NCBI GenBank assembly: GCA_947247005.1
Contig: OX365953.1
Location: 9,677,001 to 9,741,000, forward strand
DNA from: Spisula solida
Taxonomy: Eukaryota; Mollusca; Bivalvia; Venerida; Mactridae
Reading direction: 5' to 3'
DNA length: 64,000 nt
Part shown: positions 11,652 to 23,600 of the stretch, one piece after another
Position numbering within the stretch: position 1 is the stretch's first letter
Layout: every line of letters begins with the position of its first letter
Made by a program: the position numbers and the translations under genes
The notes under the pieces: generated by a model
What the model was told of the DNA's origin: nothing
Database searches by the model: none
Seen by the model: the letters and a program-made list of their open reading frames with translations, nothing else

Positions 11652-14600
11652 AATGACTCGATGTTAAAAAGAAAACTTCTTCATATGACAGTATTCAGTC
11701 AGTGTTTTTCTCCATGTGGAAAATATCTGGTGGCAGCTAATAACTTTGGTCATATTGCAGTGTATAGGTAATTGAATAACATATCTATTCCCTTTAGACA
11801 TTAATTATTGACTATTGACATTATGCCTCAGTGGGATGCCTGCATTTTAGCTCTCACTACAAGCTTAACTTGAGCACTGCCTAATGGGATTTCTTAAACT
11901 TAACACTTTGTGATCAGTACTAATTCCTTGTATTGTTGTAATAATGTTTATCAATTGTAAGTGTGTTTTTCATTGGAAATGAAATTTATCTATGGTATTT
12001 GTTATTTAGTATATAGTGACTGCACCTATTTCTGAGTTATAGTATGGAGAATTTGGCCTGATCCTGACCTTTTTGCATGAATATATTACAAGGTTCTTGA
12101 ATTAAATATAATTATATAAATTTCTGTTAATCTTGCAATATCTGTCCTGTAGTTTTGTGTTTGTTTTACACGTCAAGTGTCTTGGTGATACTTCCCGCTT
12201 ATGAAAACATACAACCGGGTTATAAGTATAGACTGTTAGACAAGATATCAGCTGTTAAATTATGCTAATAGAAGGTCGAAGATAGGATCAAATTCTCTGT
12301 ACTAAAGCTTTTCTGAATTCTTACAGTTTAGTGGCTGCCTTAGCACCAAATGCAGACAATGATACAAGAAGACCAATTTACAGTTTCAAAGGTAGGCTTT
12401 CATGTGATGAAATTGTATGTGAACTAAGATTTATCAATTTACGGGAATATAGTCTCAAATGTGGTAGACTCACACATGATACAGGAAATCTTGCATATAT
12501 CATTATATGATGAACTGAAACTATTCATGAAATGTTGGACAAGGTGGACTTTGTGTAAAAAGTGGATGAAGCACTGGGGAATTCTAGTCTGGTTCCCGTT
12601 CCCCAATCTTACATTTCATTAGATTAAGTCCGGCATCATCCAATTAAAATGGATTCTACTACTGGTAAAACAAGAAGGCGGGTGTACATCAGTTTATATA
12701 GGCATTTTTAAATAATCTCCCCAAAACGTATGTTCTTTAGGTGTCGTTTCGATAAGACTTCGTATATCACTCGAAAAATGTACAACCTATCCAATTACAC
12801 AGGTTTCATCAAAACAACACCACAAATATGTACTAAATAACGTTAATTAAATTATGTAAACATTTTGTAGCAGCATATATATATAGTGCATATAAATATG
12901 ATTTATCAATTGCCCGGCTTAGCTCAATCGGTAGAGCGTTTGGCTAGTAGTCACAATGGTACAGGTTCAAATCCCGCATCGACCGCTTTCTTTTTTCCAA
13001 AAATTATTTCCCATGAATTTATACTTGTGTTTTAAGAAATATGACACTGCAATAAAATGTTTTTGAAAACGGGAATGTAGCAAAACAACTGAAGGCCATA
13101 AAAAATTATAATGCTAAAGATTCTATATAGGTAAAACATAGACCATACAGGGCTCGAACCAACAGTATCTTGTTTACAAGGCAGACGCTCAACCGATTGA
13201 GCTAAACGGGCACACAATATTATTTGTCATTTATATGTAGTATGTGCATTGCTATAAAGGTTTTTTCATTATTTTTATCAACGAATTTTAGTGCATATCA
13301 GTGGTGTCGTGCCAATAATAACTATGTCCCAAGAAGATCACATTTTATTTTAACTAAATACAAAGTTTTGTTGAAACGACACCAACACACCATTATGTAT
13401 TTGTAAAAATATTATTTTACTATATAAAACACTGTACTTCCGCCATTTTGAATCTTACCATGGGGCCACCATTTTATTTAGGTGACACCAGACCTTTACT
13501 GCGTAGATTGTAAAGATCGGGAACCAGACTATGGGGCATTCCTCAAATACCAGTAATCTTCACTTTTCAGTTGCATTTATTTTGTAATTATGTAAAATCT
13601 TGAATTTAATTGATTAAGAAAGGAACTACGGTAACTTTTGTTGTAATAGCATTGGAAATTTGCACATGTTTGCATAATCTAGTGGATTTACTTGTAAATG
13701 TCCTCGGCAACAAAAATGTCCGATAAACAATAAGGCATGGCTCTACGATCTGCTGTTGCTGTATTGAAATTGAACCTCCAAATTGGCGTTTGGACTCAAA
13801 CCGAATCCCCTGTACAAAAAACAGTAAAGATGTTCACAGTCTAACTGTCTTGGTTGAAATCTATAAACGGTATAGCTATTCCCATTAAAATAAGGCATTT
13901 GGCTGGGCCATGTTATATGGAGGCATAGATTCAATGTTTGCTGTGTCATGCTGAATTTGTATGTTTTCAGCTTGTAATGAGGGTGCTATTTACAGTTTGT
14001 TGTCAACAGAGACACTATTGATCAGGTAATACATACAGCAGAAACCAGAAATGTGTGTCTATAAGTCTAAAGGGGAATCAGGCTTATTAGCCCCTATTTG
14101 CAAAAGGCTTTCAATCAGTCTGAGTGTGTCGGTTGGTAGACCAAATTGTTTCCAATCAATGTCTCAGAACACATAGAATATTCACCCTTGTATACGTAGG
14201 TTTGTCTGCAACAGTAGTACAAACATCTCTTGTTATTATTGGAGAAGTGCATGCCATTGGGTTTGCCTGCTCGTAGACAGAATCATGTCAACATACATGC
14301 CATGTTTCACAGACCCCTTTGCGTGAGATTGGTGATGGAAATGCAGGAGATTTCATTAAAATGCAGGAGATTTTCCTGGCTAAAAGTTTAGACTTAAAGT
14401 ATTGAAGTTTATATGCTGTTTTCACTGATCTTACTTTGATGACAATACCATGCATGCTTGATGTAGCAATTTAAACTAATATTTGTCATCATATTCATAA
14501 TGTAAACAAAAAATGTCTGGTTCCAGTTGGTCAATGAAATGCGTGAGATTTGATAAATTGGCCTCCAATCATGCAGGAGTAGAGTCTCAAATGCAGGAGA

Positions 14601-17600
14601 CTCACGCATGATGCAGGAGATCTGGCATGAATGCTGTCAAATTAATAACTAAATAACATTCACTTTGTGTCTAGGATCTTCCTATTTGATAAAGGATGTT
14701 AACTTTGTTATTACCAGCAGATTAACATTATCACCTTTGCCCAACATTGATCTTTAGGGTATTATAACTTATTGAAGGTGAGCTTTTGTGATCACTCTTC
14801 GTCTGTGCGTCAACAATTCATTAAAAAAACATCTTCCCTGAAACCACTTGGCCAATTTCAAAACAATTTGCATGCATGTTCCTTGGGTGACACTCAACAG
14901 AATTCCTTGAAATAATTTTGATTCGTCGAAAAACAAGGCCACCAGCGGATGGGGTTCTTTTTTTCCTATATTTTTCCGAAACCACTGGTCTGAATACAAA
15001 TAAATTTACACACAAAAAGTCATGTTCCTTGAGTGACCCTCTACAGAATTCCAAGAAATAATTTTGAGTCGTCAAAAATCATGGCGGCTAGGGGATGGGG
15101 GTATGCATTTGCGCCAGTGACACTGAGATTGAATCTGTTGTAAGCTCAACAGTTTAGTTCAACCTTGCATAGCGTGATTTATTACAACTTACATGTGTAT
15201 CTTGTAGGATAGCATATCTCAAATAATAATGAGCAATTATTTCAGAATGGTCAATAATGGTGTGTTATTTTGTTGCCTAGCAACAATTTTACCCACATGA
15301 CTGTTATCAATTTCTCGACATTGTTTTCGTTGCCATGGTCTTCTAAAACTAATCACTTATTTTGCTATTTCTGTTCAATCAATAAGATTATAAATATATC
15401 TCATGAAGTCTAGTAACCGTAATAAAAATAAAATGTATAACTTTGCTTTGGAAAAAATGATGCGTTCTTTTGGGTGGGGTAAAATTGTGGTTTTAACACC
15501 ATCAAATAAAATGACAGTTTATAGTTTCGTCAAGTATATTTTCTATATTGGTGGAACAAATCAACTAGAACTAAATTTATCTGATAGATTAATGTATTAT
15601 GTAATAAATAATAGGTTTGCAAATGTCAGATATAACATTATGTTTCTATAGCAACGCAAACTTTGTTCTAATAACAGCGCAAACGCATGCCCTCGAGTTG
15701 TCTTCTTTTGTTGCCTGGCAACATGAATCAAATGATCATAACCAAGATTGGTACTGGTCATAACATCAGTGAGATACCATATTGTATGATAATGTATAGA
15801 AAATATACCAACACTTATTGTTCTAAGCATTATAGGGCAACTTTCAGTTAATTTTGACTAACCCTCGCTCAAGCATACCTGCCAAGTTTCCAAAATCTTA
15901 AAGCGGAGTGGTAACGAAAATTGGATACTTATTAAGACCACAATAAACAATGTAACACTTCCAAAGGTGCCAGTTAGTTTCATTTGGTAATATATTTGCT
16001 AAATAACAACCAAGGGCCACAAAATACTATCTGAAATCCAGAGTAAAGGTTGGTTAAATCGGAAAATCAGACATTTTATTTCAAACTGCAAGCAATACAG
16101 AAGTCCCCTACCGGTTTTAAGCCACTTTCAATGTTTCTGTTGCCATAGCAACCACAATTTTAGTCGAAATCAAAATATTTTTGGACGTGCATTATCCCCT
16201 TATTGCCCCCTATCCACATACCAAGTTTCATAAACCCAGCTTGGAAACTGTTTGAGTTATGTCAGGATCCAGATTTTTTTACGGACAGACTGACTGACGG
16301 ACAACATGACGGACGGATATAGTCCCCTCTGCTCAAAAACCGGTAGGGGACTAATAAAAGTGGAGCAACTCGACTTTAAGTGTTATTTCTATCTTTAGTG
16401 CTGGTAGTGGTGATATATGTGCCTGGAAATGGTCAGAAATTCTGGACAAGGTAACATTTATGTTCATAAAAATTATCCTATACTTTTCAACAAATTTTAA
16501 AGTTTTTGATAATTACATACTTTTCAACACAAGTTTATGATGATATGGATTAATGATTTAGATTTAACAACTCATTCAACTGTACCTTAAAGTTTATAAA
16601 TACCTTTATCACATTTTGCTTCAAATATTGTATTATTGTGTGGTTGTGGGTACTCAATTATACAGCCACCTGCTTTAAGTATAGTCAATATTGAAAAGCC
16701 ACATTTGATATATATCCATTTACTCCCGAAGCAATGTTAACTTTACATTTATTTTCACATCACTACCTTTATTGTATCATAGTAACTGTGAAAAAGTGTG
16801 CAATAACTGTAATACTGCACTGGCAAAGTGTGCGATAACTAATACTTCACTGGCAAAGTGTGCGATAACTGTAATACTGCACTGGCAAAGTGTGCGATAA
16901 CTGTAATACTTCACTGGCAAAGTGTGCAATAACTGTAATACTGCACTGGCAAAGTGTGCAATAACTGTAATACTTCACTGGCAAAGTGTGCGATAACTGT
17001 AATACTTCACTGGAAAAGTGTCCAATAACTGTAATACTTTACTGGAAAAGTGTGCGATAACTGTTTTACTGCGCTGGCAAAGTGTGCGATAACTGTAATA
17101 CTGCACTGGCAAAGTGTGCGATAACTGTAATACTGCACTGGCAAAGTGTGCGATAACAGTAATACTTCACTGGAAATGTGTGCGATAACTGTAATACTTT
17201 ACTGGAAAAGTGTGCAATAACTGTTATACTTCACTGGAAATGTGTGCGATAACTGTAATACTTCACTGGAAAAGTGTGCAATAACTGTAATACTGCACTG
17301 GCAAAGTCTGCGATAACTGTAATACTTCACTGGAAAAGTGTCTGATAACTGTAATACTTCACTGGAAAAGTGTGCGATAACTGTATTACTGCACTGGAAA
17401 AGTGTGCGATAACTGTAATACTGCACTGGCAAAGTGTGCGATAACTGTAATACTGCACTGGCAAAGTGTGTGATAACTGTAATACTTCACTTGAAAAGTG
17501 TCCGATAACTGTAGTACTTCACTGGAAAAGTGTCCGATAACTGTAATACTTCACTGGAAATGTGTGCGATAACTGTAATACTTCACTGGAAAAGTGTGCA

Positions 17601-20600
17601 ATAACTGGAATACTGCACTGGCAAAGTGTGCAATAACTGTAATACTGCACTGGGTGAGGTACATCAACCACAACCTCTGTTAAACTATGACACAAACTAC
17701 ATACTGAACTAACACTCGGATATAGATTTATATCAATAACCTCCCGTTTCAGTTCTGTATCTACAACTTGCTATACTATATATAGTTGGTGATTGAAAAA
17801 TAAGGTGTAAAATAAAAAAGTAAATTCATGCATTAGAAATATTGACTAGTATATACATTGTATAGTTTGTGATTTATTTCATGTACATGTATTATTTCTT
17901 ACTTCAGGCAGCCAAACTGGTGTGGAGCATCAAAGTACCTCAAATGTAAGTGAATTCATTTCATTATCTGTGAAAGTTAATGTAACTTTATATATATGAT
18001 AATAATAATGGTTGGCAATGCATACTTCAAACCTGAGTCACATATCACCTGTGTATCAGATGTGTAGCTGATGTCAAGACATTGTGTACACGCTGGCCAA
18101 TGACCAGCATTGCATCTTGTACAAAAATCGCTGTAGGGATATCGTTCGATGATCGTATATAATACTTGTTAGTTGCCAAGCGGATTTCCACCAGTCATGA
18201 GAAGGTCCAGGACAAATCTCCATTGCTGAGCCATGTCTTGAATTTGTCTGCCCCAATTAGCTAGAAGGTATGCCAGGTGAATATTGGATGACATTCAGAT
18301 TCAATTTGTGACTCGGGTCAATGGTGACCGGTAGATGTCAGAAACATATTGGTGTTGTAGATAATGCGATCAAAGGTCAAAGTCACAGAAACCTTTAATA
18401 TGAAATGTCTATTTGTCCATAAGCTGTAGGTAAGGGCATATGTTTTACACAAACATAATTATCTCATTTATACTTTATCCTACATTACGAGTCAGTTAAC
18501 AGATGTTTACTCTATTATGTCTGTCTTTAAGGCAAGTTTTTACAAACCCGGAGATAAATTCACTGGCTTTAAGCAAACAGGAGACAGGACTACAGCTATT
18601 CGCAGGATGTGGTGATAACAATGTGTACACATGGGACATCGAATCTGGACAACAAATTGTAAATATATAAATGTTTAAACTCACTATTTGTTTATTGTAT
18701 TTATAAATTTTATTATTATTATTTCTTTAATTTGTCTTAATTAAGGTTGTTTATGAACTACTCTCAATCCAAGACTCCCTCTGTGTTTGATTTGAATATA
18801 TATTTGAAAACATTTTGGGGCTTGTTTCATCAAAGCCTTAACAAATTAAATTTAAAGTTATTCTTTATTAACAATTTCAAATTGTGGTTAAGGGATTAAC
18901 GTACATGCTCCCTTGAGCCGGATGTGATTGGCCAATTATGCAGGAATAAAACCGAACGGCCACACCCTACAACTGCCTCATTCGAACGCAAAAGCAAAGT
19001 AAGAGGTTTGATGAAAAAAACACCCTGTTTCGTAAACATTTCTGTTGTCAGTTCTGAACGGTAACTGACCTACATGTAAGTGAATGTTTTATAGTGCGCC
19101 CATGATAATGTGATGTTTACAAACATGGCTTGGTTTGGTCAACTGTTGCAAAATGGGCTATATAAATCACTAAAGTAAACAGATATGGTTAGTTTTGTAG
19201 TAATAACATCACTGATAAATTATGCACATCTGATTAATCCACCCATGTGGAAAATACCAAAATTTGTTGCCTTTATCATTATCAGGGGAGGACTATATAC
19301 ACATGTCTCTTAAAAATAACAACACACACAGAGAAATGATTAATAAGCTTTCGACTATTGTATTCTTCAGATTACAATATAAGCAAAATATGTTTTTGAA
19401 AAACTTAAAATAAAAAAAAACTGTTGTAATATTTTATACATACATACATGATACTTACAGGGCACATTGAGTGGACATAAGGATTATGTTCATAGTGTTT
19501 GTACAAAGAATTCTGGGAGAGAATGTGTGTCGGCATCCGAAGACGGAACTGTTAGAATTTGGGGTAATTATACTGCTTTCATGAGTTTAATCTAGACATA
19601 ATCTCGAGACATCTCAGACAGAAATCTTAGCTTAGATGTTAATATACAGTACGAGGGTCGTTCATTTAATACCCGGGCTAACGATATTGCTGGAAAACTA
19701 GTGGATCCATGTTGATGGAAACGTACAGGAATACATTAGCACTATTCCTTAATTAACATACGAAATTTCAACTTGTTGCGACGAAGGGTTTACATAATAT
19801 TGGTGTTTTAATAAGTGCATGTAACGTGAGTCGTCCCAAGTCGACGTCAAAATATAATGACGTTACGCTATTTTCGGTCCTAAAATGTGACAGTTTTTCT
19901 CTGTTTGATCATCGTTTTGGAGCCATAAAGTCACGTGAGTCACATTTACCATTTTAAGATGTTCGGTAGTAATGTCAAATGCTGTATCCACTATCGTTTC
20001 GCATGGTTCCGTAATTACTATTGCACTTTCCTGTTTCTGACGTTAGATTGGCCCGTCCTCAGATCATCGCGAGGTGACCCTTGTCATCAAAGAACTATTT
20101 ATAAATAGAAATCCACTGATACGAATATTCCCTAAAGGCTTCTCTAAAATAGATTCTTTAGTTTTATAGGTGTATGACTAATACTTTTACGAAATTGTAT
20201 CATAATCGTTTTTTCCCTTTCAACACATTCGATTTCATTGCGATATTGACGGAAACACGCTCGTTGTTACTAAACAGCGCTTCACGCACAGTAACAGTAC
20301 AAAAATGACATCAAACGTTATATAACATAACGTAGATGTATCCATAACGTTATATGATGTTTTCTGTTGAAAATAGGCAACTATACCACGCACCCTGCCA
20401 TATCAACACTCTACATTTCACTGAAAACGCCCTTAGTTGGGTTACTATAGTAACCACAGTTTGTGTTCGGTTGGGAAAAATTATACCACGTTTTGTCGAA
20501 TTATCAAGTTAGTGAGTACGTCTTATTAAACGAAAATTTATTACAATTGCATTCTTCAATCAAGCGCTATGGCGATCGTCCGGGTATTAAATGAATGACC

Positions 20601-23600
20601 CTCGTATCTCTACTAGTTAGCCTAGTATCTGGATACCATAGGTAAATGTGTAAGTTATGAGGTATCTATGGAGTACCAGATGAAAGTTTTAATGGTTATC
20701 TAACTTATTTTGGCATGCTTAATCATGGCATGAGTTTAATGTAGATTTATACAGTCCTGTCTCGATATAACAATACCCGATCGACTGAAAAAATCATTAT
20801 TCTGACATCATGTTTTGCGGACATAATTACTAAAATTAAATGCCCTTTGTATACTGACATATTTGTTACAATGATATGTTTCTTGGAAACAAACAGCGTT
20901 TTTGTATCGATACCTGATTGTACATAGAATATTATTTCATTCTACATGTTGACAGATTGTAGCGTGGAGATTTATACATAGAATATGATTTTATTCTACA
21001 TGTTGAGATTTATACATAGAATATGATTTTATTCTACATGTTGACAGATTGTAGCGTGGAGATTTACACATAGAATATTATTTTATTCTACATGTTGAGA
21101 TTTATACATAGAATATGATTTTATTCTACATGTTGACAGATTGTAGCGTGGAGATTTATACATAGAATATGATTTTATTCTACATGTTGACAGATTGTAG
21201 AGTGGAGATTTACACATAGAATATTATTTTATTCTACATGTTGAGATTTATTCATAGCATATTATTTTATTCTACATGTTGAGATTTATACATAGCATAT
21301 TTTTATGCCCCCCTATCGATAGATGGGGAGGCATATAGTGATTCACCTGTCCGTCCGTTCGTTCGTCCGTTCGTCTGTCCGTCCTGGTTAACCCAAATTG
21401 ACCGTTTCTTCTAGCATTAATATGGCTTGCTACAAAGCTTTCATACTTGCATGGATGTTGTGTATGAACACTCTCCACACGCCAGTATCACCTAACCCCA
21501 TTGTGACCTTCACCTTGACCTAATTTTGGACTTAGACTTATTTATGGATAAGGCTTCCACAGGGGGCATAAGCGTTTATTGAACGCAGTCTTGTTTTATT
21601 CTACATGTTGAGATTTACACATAGAATATTATTTTATTCTACATGTTGAGATTTATACATAGCATATTATTTTATTCTACATGTTGAGATTTGTACATAG
21701 CATATTATTTTATTCTACATGTTGAGATTTATACATAGAATATTATTTTATTCTACATGCTGAAAGATTGTAGCGTGGAGATTTATACATAGAATATTAT
21801 TTTATTAGTCTCCTACCGGTTTTTGACCGGAGGGGACTATAGGTTTGCCCTACGTCCGTCTGTCAAACAATCTGGATCCTGACATAACTAAAGCAGTTTC
21901 CAAGCTAGGTTTATGAAACTGGTATGTAGATAGGGGGCAATAAGGGGATTATGCACATCCAAAAATATTTTTATTCCGACAAAAATTGTGGTTGCCATGG
22001 CAACAGAAACATTGTAAAATGGCTTCAAACCGGTAGGGGACTTCTGTATTGCTTGCAATTCTTAATGACTTGTTCTACATATTGACAAATTGTAGCGTGG
22101 AGATTTATACATAGAATATTATTTTATTCTACATGTTGACAGATTGTAGAGTGGGTGGAGAAGCTATACATGTATTAGAACCCAACAAACACGAGGTTAC
22201 TGCTAGATCAGATATGGGAAAGTGGCTAGGATGTGTGGCCTGTGATAATAATGAAGATTGGTTGGTATGTAGGACTTCAACAAATTAACCTTAGGCCAGA
22301 GTTCTTTGATTTTTCGTGACTCGGACCCTCCTGCCCATTTTTTGTCATTTTCAAAAAAAAGATTGACAAACTGAAAAAAACAAAATTGCATATACTGGTA
22401 ATGTTTTGATGATAAATGTACCAGCCTTGTTTTATTATGCCCCCGTATCGATAGATCGGGAGGCATATAGTGATTCACCTGTCCGTCCGTCCGTCCGTTC
22501 GTCCGTCCGTCCTGGTTAACCCAAATTGACCGTTTCTTCTAGCATCTTTATGGCTTGCTACAAAGCTTCCAAACTTGCATGGATGTTGTATATGAACACT
22601 CTCCACACACCTGTATCACCTGACCCCATTTTGACCTTCACCTTGGCCTAATTTTGGACTTAGACTTATTTATGGACAAGGCTTCCACAGGGGGCATAAG
22701 CGTTTATTGAACGCAGTCTTGTTATTTCCTTATTTGTTAATAATAAGTTGTATTATATTAGTGTTTCACTGCAGTCTACTAGTCTTAAGATAAATTGGCT
22801 GTTTTCTTGAAAGCTACCACTGTTGTTGAATGTTGATTGCTTTAAATCGAACCATCATTGACTATTCTACCTCCAGCAGCTTGTTGAAGTTATATTTTAG
22901 GAGTTTTTATTTTATTTATTTCCTCCTGCTGACATTTCACACAAAAAAGTCTGAGTAACAAAAATTTTAAAAACTCTGGCCTTATATCTTTTAGAAAAAT
23001 ATTTAAGCCACAGGGTATTGACACATATCAGTTTTATGTGTGTTTGTGTGTGTTTGTCTTATACTTATTTTAGAGCCAAGGGTCATTTGGATTTGTGTTG
23101 CATGCAGATAAGTCATCTCTCTATTGAAAAGCATGAGGTATTGAAAAGCATGAGGGTTTTCGTGATATTTTTGTTTAAGTGTTTGTACTACTTTGAAATC
23201 AAAGACTGCTGTGAAGATAGCGTTTTTTCCCTTTACATGTATGTCAGATATTTATAAGGCAATCACACACACATAAAAATGATATGCGTCAACACATTGT
23301 GATTTAAACAGTTGACTCCGGTCAGAGCAAGTGTAGAGTACCTTTTTAAACTGAGACATCAAAAGTTACAACAAAGTACATTGTATTGTAACAGTTAATC
23401 AATTGTCATAAAGTATGCTTTTCCGATGTTGTGATAGTTATGATATTTCGGCATGTATACTTTCTCATATCTGATGGTGTATTGTAGGTTTGTGGTGGAG
23501 CACCTCACCTGTCGTCATGGCATCTCAGATCATTAGAACCAGTCTGTGTATTCAACTCTCCCGGTGTAACACATAGCTTTGTCTCGTTCTATGATGACAC

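Larger units (their letters stand above)
12585..13531. mobile_element. Foldback (Mutator-like) element with a tRNA-like sequence in each arm
   Basis: Ends are TAGTCTGGTTCCCG at 12585 and its exact reverse complement ending at 13531. Flanks TGGGGAATTC (12575-12584) and TGGGGCATTC (13532-13541) look like a 10-bp target duplication with one mismatch, the 9-11 bp length typical of Mutator-like elements. The arms, about 400 bases each, stay alignable (for example AGGTGTCGTTTC at 12740 against its complement near 13370). Each arm contains a tRNA-like sequence. It lies in a THOC6 intron and has no transposase. Confidence 0.75.
20937..22142 (+). repeat. Tandem array carrying decoy copies of the THOC6 exon 8 acceptor
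   Basis: Units of about 54 bp (TTCTACATGTTGACAGATTG, TAGCGTGGAGATTTATACAT, AGAATAT..) and 38 bp (lacking the GACAGATTGTAGCGTG part). The true 3' splice site at 22142/22143 is the last unit. GACAG|ATTGTAG occurs intact at 20951, 21043, 21135 and 21189, and decayed near 21762 (GAAAG) and 22084 (GACAA). MITEs at 21304-21594 and 21806-22062 interrupt the array. Confidence 0.9.

Noticed and set aside
12912..13212. Functional tRNA-Thr genes
   Set aside because: Acceptor stems pair poorly, and both copies are symmetric parts of a foldback element; they are tRNA-derived repeats.
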